NCBI RefSeq assembly: GCF_003952185.1
Contig: NZ_RXFS01000002.1
Span: 1-64,000, forward strand
Direction of reading: 5' to 3'
DNA: 64,000 bases
Source: Variovorax sp. 679
GTDB lineage: Bacteria; Pseudomonadota; Gammaproteobacteria; Burkholderiales; Burkholderiaceae_C
A model generated the notes under the pieces. It was not told the DNA's origin. It did no database searches and worked only from the letters and a program-made list of their open reading frames with translations. Below are positions 26,956 to 35,820 of this stretch, in pieces; the stretch's first letter is position 1, and every line of letters begins with the position of its first letter. The translations under genes were made by a program, and so were the position numbers.

Positions 26956-27612
26956 TCAGGCGGCGTCGCCCGGTGCGGCGGGTGCGTCCTTGTCGTCCTT
27001 CTTGCCGAGGCCGATCTTCTTCATGAGGCCGAACATCATCCCGGCCTTCTCGGCCGGTGCCTCGGTGGCTTCCGCGACAGGTTCGGGCGGCGGGCCGTAG
27101 CGGCTCTGCATCTCGGCCTCGAAGCGCTTGAAGAAATCGTCGGCCGTGGACTTCGCCGCGCCGTCGATCAGGCGCTGGCCGAGCTGGGCGATCTTGCCGC
27201 CTACCTGGGCCTGCACGGTGTAGTCGAGCTCGCATCCCGCTGCCGGGGGCGGCGATGCGGCCTCCGCCTCGTGCGCGACGGCAGCATCCGAAGCCGCGGC
27301 TGCCGCTTCGGCTACCACCGGCTTGAGCGTGACGCTCGAAGATCCCTTGGCGAATCCGGCCACGCCACCCTGCCCTTCGAAGCTCAGCTTGTAGCCGTCG
27401 GGCGCCACGATGTCCGACAGCAACACCTTGCCGTTGAACTTGGCCGAGACCGGGCCGATCTTGACCGCGAGCGCGACGCTGTACTGGTTGTCGCCCGTGA
27501 GCTCGAACTTGTCGCAGCCGGGAATGCACTTCTTCAGTGTTTCCGGGTCGTTGAGCGCTTCCCAGGCCTGTTGTTGGGTGACGCCGAGGCGGCGGTTTCC
27601 GAGCATTTCCAT
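26956..27612 (-). CDS. coxG: CoxG family SRPBCC protein
   Basis: This 218-residue protein has an N-terminal START-like domain (MEMLGNRRLGVTQQQAWEAL, CIPGCDKFE, GQGGVAGFAKGSS). An Ala/Pro-rich linker and a C-terminal Lys-rich helix (MFGLMKKIGLGKKDDKD) follow. In studied Mo-CO dehydrogenases CoxG links the enzyme to the membrane and quinone pool. The amphipathic tail here is consistent with membrane contact. It lies between coxE and xdhC in the same operon. Confidence 0.88.
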   Translation of the reverse strand: MEMLGNRRLGVTQQQAWEALNDPETLKKCIPGCDKFELTGDNQYSVALAVKIGPVSAKFNGKVLLSDIVAPDGYKLSFEGQGGVAGFAKGSSSVTLKPVVAEAAAAASDAAVAHEAEAASPPPAAGCELDYTVQAQVGGKIAQLGQRLIDGAAKSTADDFFKRFEAEMQSRYGPPPEPVAEATEAPAEKAGMMFGLMKKIGLGKKDDKDAPAAPGDAA

Positions 27613-27646
27613 GGTGGGTTTCCTTTGTCGTCCTTCCCGGGCGCCG

Positions 27647-28867
27647 CTAGCGGCCGGACCGCATCAGGGCGGCCAGGCTCGCGGCGAGCTGTTCGAGTGC
27701 GCTGAGATTGTGAACCGCCAGCATCGCGTCCGCTTGCCGGTGCAACACGGCGGCCCCACGCGCCAGAGGGGCGTAGCCCTCGAAGCGCAGCAGGGGGTTG
27801 AGCCACAGCAGGCGGCGCGAATGGCGCTTGAGCCACAGCAGCTCCTGCTCCAGCTGCGAGGGTTCGCCGGTGTCGAGGCCGTCGCTGATCACCAGCACCA
27901 GCGTGCGGCGGCCGGTCAGGCGGCGGGCATGGGCGCGGCGCAGTTCGGCCAGGGAAGCGCCGAGCCGGGTGCCGCCCGCGAAGTCGTCGATGGCGAGGCT
28001 GGCGGCGCCCAGCATGGCGTCGGTGTCGGCCAGCCGGAAGGCCGGTGTCAGGTCGGTCAGGCGAGTGCCGAAGGCGAACACGTCGCGCCGCCCCGCCCGC
28101 CGCGTCGCGGCATGGAGAAAGGCCAGCAGCAGCCGTGCATACCGCTCCATCGAACCGGAGACGTCGACCAGCACCAGCAGCGGCAGCGGCTGATCGCGCC
28201 GGGCGAGCCGGGGCAGCCGCATGATCTCGCCGCCCGTGCGCGCGGCCTCGTGCAGCACGCCCGGCCAGTGCATGCGCGCATGCTGCCGGCCCGCGTCGCC
28301 GGCCACCCGCAGGCGGCGCGACGGCAACTCCGGAATTGGCAGCCGGATGTCGCGCGAGAGCCGTTCGACCAGCCTGTACTCGGCGGCGCCCAGCGCGTTG
28401 AAGTCCGCATGCTGCAGGCGCTGCCGGTCGCTCGACGTCATGGCGGCATCGAATTCGATCTCGCGGTCGGGCTTCGCCAGTTCGGCCGGCCTGGCAGGGT
28501 TGCGCGGCGCGGTGAGCGCCTCGCGCACGCGCGGACGGCGCTTCGAGGGCTCGGCCTTGCCTTCGGCGCTCGGCAGCATCTGCGCGAGCAGCTTGTTGGC
28601 CAGCTCCGGATCGCGGAACCACGCATCGAACAGTTCGCGGAACACCATGCGGTCCTGCTCGCGGCTGACCATCACCGCTTCCATGGCGGCGCTCAGGTCG
28701 AGCCTGTCTTCCACGCCCACCAGCGAGGCCGCCTCGGCGGCCAGCGCGATGCGCATCGCGTCGGTGCGAACGCCCGCGCGGCGCAGCGCCCGGCCGAAGG
28801 AGGCGATGTTGCCCGCGAGCTTGCCGCTGCGGACGTCGCCAAGTTGCTGGACGCCGGTGGTGGCCAT
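27647..28867 (-). CDS. coxE: CoxE-like von Willebrand A domain protein
   Basis: This 406-residue protein contains a C-terminal VWA domain with the metal-ion-dependent adhesion motif VDVSGSMERYARL. Its N-terminal helical region has RALRRAGVRT and SREQDRMVFRELFDAWF. CoxE acts with the AAA+ protein CoxD to mature or activate the molybdenum enzyme. I choose the ATG at 28867; an in-frame TTG at 28873 would add two residues. The start lies seven bases beyond the coxD stop. Confidence 0.92.
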   Translation of the reverse strand: MATTGVQQLGDVRSGKLAGNIASFGRALRRAGVRTDAMRIALAAEAASLVGVEDRLDLSAAMEAVMVSREQDRMVFRELFDAWFRDPELANKLLAQMLPSAEGKAEPSKRRPRVREALTAPRNPARPAELAKPDREIEFDAAMTSSDRQRLQHADFNALGAAEYRLVERLSRDIRLPIPELPSRRLRVAGDAGRQHARMHWPGVLHEAARTGGEIMRLPRLARRDQPLPLLVLVDVSGSMERYARLLLAFLHAATRRAGRRDVFAFGTRLTDLTPAFRLADTDAMLGAASLAIDDFAGGTRLGASLAELRRAHARRLTGRRTLVLVISDGLDTGEPSQLEQELLWLKRHSRRLLWLNPLLRFEGYAPLARGAAVLHRQADAMLAVHNLSALEQLAASLAALMRSGR

Positions 28868-28874
28868 CGACAAC

Positions 28875-29765
28875 TCACGCCTCGGGCTTGAGCAGGTCCG
28901 ACGCCAGCTCGTGCGTCAGCGCGGCGACGTCGTCGCGCTGCTTGAACAAAATGCCGGCGGTATCGACCACCACCTCGGGGTCGAGCTCGACCGTGTCGAG
29001 CGCGATCAGCGCCCTCGCCCATTCGACGCTCTCGGCAATGCCGGGCGCACGCTGGAAGGCATTGGCGAATGGTGCATCGCGCAGCCGCGCGACGAAGGCC
29101 GCCACCTGGGCCGACAGCTTCTCGCCGGCCTGCGGCACCTGCGCCCGCACGATGGCCAACTCGCGCTCGCGTTCGGGATAGTCGAGCCAGTGATAGAGGC
29201 AGCGGCGCTTGACCGCGTCGTTGAGCTCGCGCGTGCGGTTGCTCGTGAGGATGGTGACGGGCGGCGCCACCGCGCGCACCGTGCCCAGCTCGGGAATGCT
29301 CACCTGGTACTCGCCCAGGTACTCGAGCAGGAAGGCCTCGAAGGGCTCGTCGGCCCGGTCCACCTCGTCGATCAGCAGCACGGCGCCCGGCAGCGGGGTC
29401 TGCAGCGCCTGCAGCAGCGGCCGGCGGATCAGGTAGTGCGGCTGGTAGACCTCGGCCTCGACATCGCGCGCCGCGCCGGTGGCCTCGGCCGCGCGCATGT
29501 GCAGCAGCTGCGCGGCGTAGTTCCATTCGTAGAGCGCTTCGCGCTGCTCCAGGCCGTCGTAGCACTGCAGGCGCAGCAGCTCTCGGCCCAGCGCCGTCGA
29601 CAGCGCCTTCGCCAGCTCGGTCTTGCCGACGCCGGGCTCGCCCTCGAGCAGCAGCGGGCGCTGCAGCTTCAGCGCGAGGAAAACGGCCGTGGCCAGTCGC
29701 CGGTCGGCGAAGTAGCCGGCCTGCACGAGTCCGGCGGAGAGGGAATCGATGCTCGGGAAGATCAT
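28875..29765 (-). CDS. coxD: CoxD-like MoxR AAA+ ATPase
   Basis: This 296-residue ATPase has Walker A GEPGVGKTELAKAL (near residue 41) and Walker B AVLLIDEVDRAD (near 112). Sensor I is in VTILTSNRTREL. In the aerobic CO dehydrogenase system CoxD partially unfolds the apo-enzyme so that the metal-sulfur site can be built. It pairs with the VWA protein encoded next, a standard MoxR-VWA couple. A 73-base gap separates it from coxM. Confidence 0.94.
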   Translation of the reverse strand: MIFPSIDSLSAGLVQAGYFADRRLATAVFLALKLQRPLLLEGEPGVGKTELAKALSTALGRELLRLQCYDGLEQREALYEWNYAAQLLHMRAAEATGAARDVEAEVYQPHYLIRRPLLQALQTPLPGAVLLIDEVDRADEPFEAFLLEYLGEYQVSIPELGTVRAVAPPVTILTSNRTRELNDAVKRRCLYHWLDYPERERELAIVRAQVPQAGEKLSAQVAAFVARLRDAPFANAFQRAPGIAESVEWARALIALDTVELDPEVVVDTAGILFKQRDDVAALTHELASDLLKPEA

Positions 29766-29838
29766 GGCGAAGCGTAGCGGAAGACGCGAGGCCGTCGCGT
29801 CTTCCGATGAGCAGGCAGAGCGAGCGCCCCGGGCTTCC

Positions 29839-30630
29839 TCAGGCCAGGGCCTTGGTGACTGCGCGTTGGGTCAGCACGCTGATCAGGTTGGCCCGGTACG
29901 CGGCCGACGCATGCAGGTCGCTGTTCAGGTCGCTCGCATCGATCTTCACGGCGGCTGCGGCAGCGGCGGTGAAGCTCTTGTTCAACGCATCTTCCAGCCC
30001 GGCGTGACGGAACACGCCGTTGCCCGCGCCGGTGACCGCCACGCGCACGCCGCTGTCGTACTGCGCGAGGAACACGCCGACCAGCGGGAAGTTCGACGCC
30101 TTCTGGCGCAGCTTCTCGTAGACGGCGCGTTTCGGAACGGGGAAGCGGATCGCGGTGATCAGCTCGTCGTCTTCCAGCGCCGTGGTGAAGAGGCCGAGGA
30201 AGAAGTCGTCGGCGGCAATCTCGCGCTTCGAAGTGACGATGGTCGCGCCCGAGGCCAGCACCGCGCTGGGGTAGCACGCGGCCGGGTCGTTGTTGGCCAC
30301 CGAGCCGCCGATGGTGCCCATCGCGCGCACCTGCCGGTCGCCGATGCGCGAGGCCAGGTCGGCCAGCGCCGGATAGGAGGCTTTCACATCGGCGTTGTTC
30401 GCCACGTCAAGGTGACGCGACATGGCGCCGATGGTGATGGCGTTGCCGTTCTTCGCGATGCCGGTGAGCTCCTTGATGCCGCTCAGGTCCACGAGCTGTT
30501 CGGGGGCCGAGAGGCGCAGCTTCATCGAAGCCAGCAGGGTCTGTCCACCTGCCAGCGGCTTGGCGCCGGCGGCAACAAGTTTGGCCGCGTCGGCCACGGA
30601 AGCAGGCCGTTCGAGTGTGAAGGCATACAT
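29839..30630 (-). CDS. coxM: molybdenum hydroxylase FAD subunit
   Basis: This 263-residue medium subunit binds FAD through the two typical motifs AGGQTLLASMKLRL (near residue 32) and GTIGGSVANNDPAACYP (near 108). Electrons pass from the Mo centre through the 2Fe-2S subunit to this FAD. Its start lies 24 bases beyond the coxL stop. The order S-L-M differs from the M-S-L order of the well-known form I CO dehydrogenase operon. Confidence 0.93.
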   Translation of the reverse strand: MYAFTLERPASVADAAKLVAAGAKPLAGGQTLLASMKLRLSAPEQLVDLSGIKELTGIAKNGNAITIGAMSRHLDVANNADVKASYPALADLASRIGDRQVRAMGTIGGSVANNDPAACYPSAVLASGATIVTSKREIAADDFFLGLFTTALEDDELITAIRFPVPKRAVYEKLRQKASNFPLVGVFLAQYDSGVRVAVTGAGNGVFRHAGLEDALNKSFTAAAAAAVKIDASDLNSDLHASAAYRANLISVLTQRAVTKALA

Positions 30631-30654
30631 GGCGTGATTCCTTCTTTGTTTTAT

Positions 30655-33042
30655 TCAAGGGTTGGCGGCTGCGGCCTGCATCGCTTCCCAGACGCGGCTG
30701 GGCGAGGCAGGCATGTCGAAATCCTTGACGCCGAGCGGCGCCAGCGCGTCGAGCACGGCATTGATCACGGCCGGCGGCGAGCCGATGGCCCCCGCCTCGC
30801 CGCAGCCCTTGGTGCCCAGCGGGTTGTGGGTGCACGGGGTGCACACGGTGTCGAGCTTGAACTGCGGGAAGTCGCCCGCGCGCGGCATGGCGTAGTCCAT
30901 GAAGCTGCCGGTGAGAAGCTGGCCGGTCTCGTTGTCGTACACGCAGTTCTCGAGCAGCGCCTGGCCGATGCCCTGCACCAGCCCGCCGTGCACCTGGCCC
31001 TCGACGATCATCGGATTGATGATGGTGCCGAAGTCGTCCACCGCGGTGAAGCGGTCGACCCTGACCTCGCCGGTCTGCTTGTCGACCTCGACCTCGCAGA
31101 TATAGGTGCCGCCCGGGAAGGTGAAGTTGGTCGGGTCGTAGAAGGCGGTTTCGTTCAGGCCCGGCTCCAGCTTGTCGAGCGGGTAGTTGTGCGGCACGTA
31201 GGCCGTGAGCGCCACCTGGCCGAAGGGGATCTTCTTGTCGGTGCCCTTGACCGTGAACTCGCCGTTGGCGAACTCGATGTCGGCGTCGCTCGCCTCCATC
31301 AGGTGCGCGGCGATCTTCTTGGCCTTGGTCTCGATCTTGTCGAGCGCCTTCATGATGGCCGCGCCGCCCACCGAGATGGAGCGCGAGCCGTAGGTGCCCA
31401 TGCCGAAGGGCACGCGGCCGGTGTCGCCGTGCACCACGTCGACGTTCTCGACCGGAATGCCCAGCCGCGCCGCCACCACCTGAGCGAAGGTGGTTTCATG
31501 CCCTTGCCCATGGCTGTGCGAGCCGGTGAACACGGTCACGCTGCCGGTCGGGTGCACGCGGATCTCGCCGCACTCGAACAGGCCCGCCCGCGCGCCGAGC
31601 GCACCCGCGATGTTCGACGGCGCGATGCCGCAGGCCTCGATGTAGCTCGAATAGCCGATGCCGCGCAGCTTGCCCTTGCCCTCGCTCGCCGTCTTGCGCG
31701 CGGCGTAGCCGTCGACTTCGGCCAGCACCCGGGCCTTGTCCATGCATGCATGGAAGTCGCCCGTGTCGTACTGCAGCGCCACCGGCGTCTGGTACGGGAA
31801 GCTGCTGATGAAGTTGCGCTTGCGGATCTCGTCCTGCCCCAGCTTCATTTCCCAGGCGCAGCGCGACACCAGCCGCTCCAGCAGGTAGGTGGCTTCGGGC
31901 CGCCCCGCTCCGCGGTAGGCATCGACCGGCGCGGTGTTGGTGAACCAGGCATCCACCTCGACGTAGATCTGCGGCGTGGTGTACTGGCCCGCCAGCAGCG
32001 TTGCGTAGAGGATGGTGGGTACTGCCGTCGAGAAGGTCGACAGGTAGGCGCCGAGGTTGGCATCGGTATGCACGCGCAGCGCGAGGAACTTGCCCTGGCT
32101 GTCCATCGCCATCTCGGCGTGGCTCACGTGGTCGCGGCCGTGCGCATCCGACAGGAAGCATTCCGAGCGCTCGGCCGTCCACTTGATGTTGCGGTTGAGC
32201 TGCCGTGCGGCCCAGGTCAGGCACACGTCTTCTGCATACAGGAAGATCTTGGAGCCGAAACCGCCGCCCACGTCCGGCGCGATCACGCGCACCTTGTGCT
32301 CGGGCAGGCCCAGCACGAAGGCCGTCATCAGCAGGCGCTCGACGTGCGGGTTCTGGTTGGACACGTAGAGCGTGTAGTCCTCGGTGGCACGGCTGTAGCT
32401 GCCGATGGCCACGCGCGGCTCGATGGGATTGGGCACCAGCCGGTTGTTGACCAGGTCGAGCTTCGTCACGTGCGCCGCACTGGCGAAGACCGCATCGACC
32501 GCCGCCTTGTCGCCCAGTGCCCACTTGTAGCACTGGTTGTCGGGCGCCTCGTCGTGCAGGGTGACGCCGCCGGCCTTCTTCGCCGCGTCGGCCACGCTCA
32601 CGAGCGCAGGGAGCACCTCGTAGTCGACCACCACCGCCTCGGCTGCGTTCTTCGCCTGCTCGACCGTCTCTGCCACCACCATGGCCACGTGGTCGCCCAC
32701 ATAGCGCACCTTCTTGATGGCGAGGATCGGGTGCATCGGCTCCTTCATGGGGGTGCCGTCGGGGTTGTTGATGAGCCAGCCGCAGGGCAGCCCGCCCATC
32801 TTTCCCTCGATGTCCTTGCCGCTGAAGATGCCGATCACGCCGGGCATCTTCAGCGCCTCGGCGGTGTCGACCGACTTGATGGCGGCGTGGGCGTGCGGCG
32901 AGCGCACGAAGACCGCATGGCTCTGGTTGGCCAGCGTGATGTCGTCGGTGTAGTTGCCGGCGCCGGTCAGGAAGCGGTAGTCCTCCTTGCGCCGCAGAGC
33001 CTCGCCGATGTGCGGCAGGTTCGAGAAGTCGGAAGCGCCCAT
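30655..33042 (-). CDS. coxL: molybdenum hydroxylase large subunit, form II CoxL-like
   Basis: This 795-residue subunit binds molybdopterin cytosine dinucleotide. Conserved parts include [17 protein letters not shown] (near 257), the active-site loop AYRGAGR (375-381) and the C-terminal [15 protein letters not shown] with the catalytic Glu. Form I CO dehydrogenases have AYRCSFR in this loop, where the Cys binds copper. Here Cys is absent, which places the enzyme in form II, whose true substrate is often not CO. The operon nevertheless carries the full coxD/E/G and xdhC set. Confidence 0.93.
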   Translation of the reverse strand: MGASDFSNLPHIGEALRRKEDYRFLTGAGNYTDDITLANQSHAVFVRSPHAHAAIKSVDTAEALKMPGVIGIFSGKDIEGKMGGLPCGWLINNPDGTPMKEPMHPILAIKKVRYVGDHVAMVVAETVEQAKNAAEAVVVDYEVLPALVSVADAAKKAGGVTLHDEAPDNQCYKWALGDKAAVDAVFASAAHVTKLDLVNNRLVPNPIEPRVAIGSYSRATEDYTLYVSNQNPHVERLLMTAFVLGLPEHKVRVIAPDVGGGFGSKIFLYAEDVCLTWAARQLNRNIKWTAERSECFLSDAHGRDHVSHAEMAMDSQGKFLALRVHTDANLGAYLSTFSTAVPTILYATLLAGQYTTPQIYVEVDAWFTNTAPVDAYRGAGRPEATYLLERLVSRCAWEMKLGQDEIRKRNFISSFPYQTPVALQYDTGDFHACMDKARVLAEVDGYAARKTASEGKGKLRGIGYSSYIEACGIAPSNIAGALGARAGLFECGEIRVHPTGSVTVFTGSHSHGQGHETTFAQVVAARLGIPVENVDVVHGDTGRVPFGMGTYGSRSISVGGAAIMKALDKIETKAKKIAAHLMEASDADIEFANGEFTVKGTDKKIPFGQVALTAYVPHNYPLDKLEPGLNETAFYDPTNFTFPGGTYICEVEVDKQTGEVRVDRFTAVDDFGTIINPMIVEGQVHGGLVQGIGQALLENCVYDNETGQLLTGSFMDYAMPRAGDFPQFKLDTVCTPCTHNPLGTKGCGEAGAIGSPPAVINAVLDALAPLGVKDFDMPASPSRVWEAMQAAAANP

Positions 33043-33055
33043 GATGTCACTCCCT

Positions 33056-33553
<498 letters not shown>

Positions 33554-33578
33554 TTGGCTGTCTCCGTAAAAGGTGATG

Positions 33579-33680
33579 GCTGTTTCAGCAAAAGCATCTT
33601 GGATGCCGACCTTTCGCACTATCCTAGGCAAAACCCTTGACACTTGCACAGACCGCGCGAAATTCTCAAAATGAAACAGC
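33579..33680. promoter_or_regulatory. divergent control region of coxS and its regulator
   Basis: Two copies of GCTGTTTCA face each other, at 33579-33587 and, inverted, at 33672-33680 (TGAAACAGC). They are candidate sites for the neighbouring regulator. On the reverse strand CGGCATCCAAGATGCT (33608 to 33593) has the GG-N10-GC spacing of a sigma-54 promoter, but four consensus bases differ. On the forward strand TTGACA at 33637-33642 followed by an AT-rich segment near 33660 is a possible promoter for the regulator. Confidence 0.4.
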
Positions 33681-33731
33681 TTGCCGTCCGGCGAGCCGGG
33701 AAAAGCATGCATACATGCGCGAAAAACCACG

Positions 33732-34877
33732 ATGCCTGTATCAATCGTTTCGCCACCTCCTGAGCGTTCCCTGGTCATTGCCCAGGCCCGCCGCGAACTG
33801 ATCGAAGGCGAGCAGTCCTCTCGTGCGCGCGGCGCCGCCTGCGTCGATTCATGGATCACCCGTTCCTGGCAGCGCTGCATCGAGGCCGGCCGCCGGCCGC
33901 AGCAGCGCGTCAGCTTCGACCCGGTGAGCCGCGCAGCCAGCTGCGACATCGCCGAGCGCAACCGGGCGCTGGTCGCGGCGGCCCGCCCGGTGATCGAGCA
34001 GCTTTCGCGCGCCATCGCCGACACCCGCTATTTCGCCGTGCTGACCGATGCCGAGGGCATCGTGGTCGACGTGGGCAACCTGCCCGACGGCACCGACGCC
34101 GCCAGCCGCTATGCGCGCGACATCGGCCGCATCGGCGTCGACCTGTCGGAGCGCGCCATCGGCACCAGCGCCATCGGCACCGCGCTGGCCGAGCAGGAAT
34201 CGGTCTGGCTGCACCGTGGCGAGCACTTCTTCGACGACACCAGCGTCTACAGCTGCGCGGGCGCCCCGCTCTTCGGTCCCCGGGGCGACTGCATCGGCAT
34301 GCTCGACCTGACCGGCGTGCAGGTGGCCGAACGGCCCGAACTGCGCCACCTGGCCACCCTGTCCGCGCGCAGCATCGAGAACATGCTGGTGATGCGCGAG
34401 CCCTGCGAGCTGCTGCTGCACCTGTCCTGGCCCGGCAGTTCCGGAAGCGAGGCCACCGAGGGCCTGCTGTGCATCGACGCCGTGGGCAATGTCACGGGCG
34501 CCAATGCCGCAGCCCGGCAGATGCTGCACCAGCCGCTGCCGCGCAGCGAGCACGCCCTGAACTTCAACGACCTCTTCGCTCTGCCTCTTCACATGATGTT
34601 CGACGCGGCCCGGCGCGGCGATGCGGTGCTCGAGGTACCGCTCTGGTCGGGCCTTCGGGTGCAGGTGCGGCCCCAGCGCGGAGGCAGCGGCAGCACGACT
34701 GCCGCAAACGTTTCCGACAGCCGCCCGCGGCTGCGCGACGTGGAAACCGCGCTGATCCGCAAGGCGGTGGCCGACGCGCGCGGCAATGTCGCGGAAGCGG
34801 CACGCGCCCTCGGCATCAGCCGGGCGACCGTCTACCGCAAGCTGTGGCGCGGACGGCCTGCCGGCGCACCGGATTGA
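33732..34877 (+). CDS. AcoR-like GAF/Fis regulator without AAA+ domain
   Basis: This 381-residue protein has an N-terminal region like AcoR activators ([14 protein letters not shown], then a GAF domain with [17 protein letters not shown] and [19 protein letters not shown]). A PAS-like stretch follows at about 245-310, and a C-terminal Fis-type helix-turn-helix ([30 protein letters not shown]) ends it. The central sigma-54 ATPase domain is absent: no GESGTGKE or GAFTGA motif. It therefore cannot remodel sigma-54 holoenzyme itself. It probably senses a small effector and regulates the divergent cox operon. The ATG at 33732 is preferred over 33681. Confidence 0.82.
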   Translation: MPVSIVSPPPERSLVIAQARRELIEGEQSSRARGAACVDSWITRSWQRCIEAGRRPQQRVSFDPVSRAASCDIAERNRALVAAARPVIEQLSRAIADTRYFAVLTDAEGIVVDVGNLPDGTDAASRYARDIGRIGVDLSERAIGTSAIGTALAEQESVWLHRGEHFFDDTSVYSCAGAPLFGPRGDCIGMLDLTGVQVAERPELRHLATLSARSIENMLVMREPCELLLHLSWPGSSGSEATEGLLCIDAVGNVTGANAAARQMLHQPLPRSEHALNFNDLFALPLHMMFDAARRGDAVLEVPLWSGLRVQVRPQRGGSGSTTAANVSDSRPRLRDVETALIRKAVADARGNVAEAARALGISRATVYRKLWRGRPAGAPD

Positions 34878-34885
34878 GCATCCGG
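34869..34885 (+). terminator. possible terminator of the Fis-type regulator gene
   Basis: CCGGAT and ATCCGG form a perfect six-base-pair stem whose loop contains the regulator's TGA stop. T-rich sequence follows only after about 25 bases, so efficiency is doubtful. Confidence 0.3.
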
Positions 34886-34914
34886 CGTTCAGCCTTCATT
34901 CAGCTTTTTCTTCT

Positions 34915-35292
34915 TCAGGCGCCGACCGGCACCTTGTCCAGGAAGCCCGTCACCGAGCGCAGCTTGCCTGCATCGATCCGCGCGAAGTCGGTACCCTGGA
35001 TCAGGTCTTCGGCACCGCTCGGCCCCAGCGTCCACGAGAAGCGCAGGTGGTCGCCGTGCGCATCGGCCTTGCCCAGCAGGCTGAAGCGGAAGCCCGGGTA
35101 GCGCTGGTGCACCGCGCCGACCAGCGCGCTGATCTGCTCGTGCCCGCTGGCCTGCGCGATCGGATCGACGTAGTGCGCGTCGGCGGTCCATCCGGCTTCG
35201 ATCAGCGCTGCGCGGCGGGCGGCGTCAGTCTCGTTCCAGACGGCGATGTAGCGTTGGGCAATGGCGGTGGCGTCGTGTGCGGCGGTGTTCAT
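34915..35292 (-). CDS. SnoaL/NTF2-like small protein
   Basis: This 125-residue protein resembles NTF2-like (SnoaL-type) folds: RYIAVWNETDAARRAALIEAGWTADAHYVDPIA, then GHEQISALVGAVHQRYPGFRF, and a beta-rich C-terminus (RFSWTLGPSG). Members are often small hydrolases, isomerases or binding proteins, so no activity is assigned. I choose the ATG at 35292 because AAAGGA lies at proper distance; the ATG at 35301 is too near it. It is convergent with the Fis-type regulator gene. Confidence 0.75.
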   Translation of the reverse strand: MNTAAHDATAIAQRYIAVWNETDAARRAALIEAGWTADAHYVDPIAQASGHEQISALVGAVHQRYPGFRFSLLGKADAHGDHLRFSWTLGPSGAEDLIQGTDFARIDAGKLRSVTGFLDKVPVGA

Positions 35293-35383
35293 GATGACCA
35301 TTCCTTTCGGGGTTCGGACCCGCAACATCGCGGGGTGAAGGAATGGTCGCGTCGCACGCGACTTGCGTCGATGACGTCTCAGG

Positions 35384-35752
35384 TCATGGAATCCGGCTGC
35401 CGTAGCGGATGCTCTTGAGCGCGCCGTTCTGGAACAGCAGCATCGTCTCGAACTGGCCCGAGCCCGGCCGGTAGGTCCACTCCTCGCTCTGGTCGCAGGT
35501 GCTGTTGTTGTTGACGATGACCGTCTTGTCCCCCGTCGAGGACGAGGGAGGCACGATCACCTGCGGGTTCGGATCGGGCTTGGCGCAGAAGCTGTCCTTG
35601 AACACCGGCTCGCCGCACTTCTGCAGGATGGTGAACTTGGAATCGCCCCTCTGCGCGAAGTCGCGATTGCAGTTGAGTGTCTGCGCCTGGGCCGGCGCGA
35701 CGAACGACAGTGCGGCCAGCAAGGCGGCGGGAATGAGCAGGGATCGCTTCAC
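35384..35752 (-). CDS. DUF2845 periplasmic protein
   Basis: This 122-residue protein has a signal peptide (KRSLLIPAALLAALSFVAPAQAQ) and a Cys-containing mature part with NCNRDFAQRGDSKFTILQKCGEP, the usual start of DUF2845. It ends with a beta-rich region (EEWTYRPGSGQFETMLLFQNG). Four cysteines in the mature part could form disulfides. The start is GTG at 35752, supported by AGGA seven bases upstream. The function is unknown. It stands alone between the NTF2-like gene and the ABC-transporter operon. Confidence 0.78.
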   Translation of the reverse strand: MKRSLLIPAALLAALSFVAPAQAQTLNCNRDFAQRGDSKFTILQKCGEPVFKDSFCAKPDPNPQVIVPPSSSTGDKTVIVNNNSTCDQSEEWTYRPGSGQFETMLLFQNGALKSIRYGSRIP

Positions 35753-35820
35753 GGTGTTTCCTGTGTCTTGTGCAAGCGATGGTAGTGACATTCCGGCGCC
35801 GAACCTGAAGCTGACCCCCT

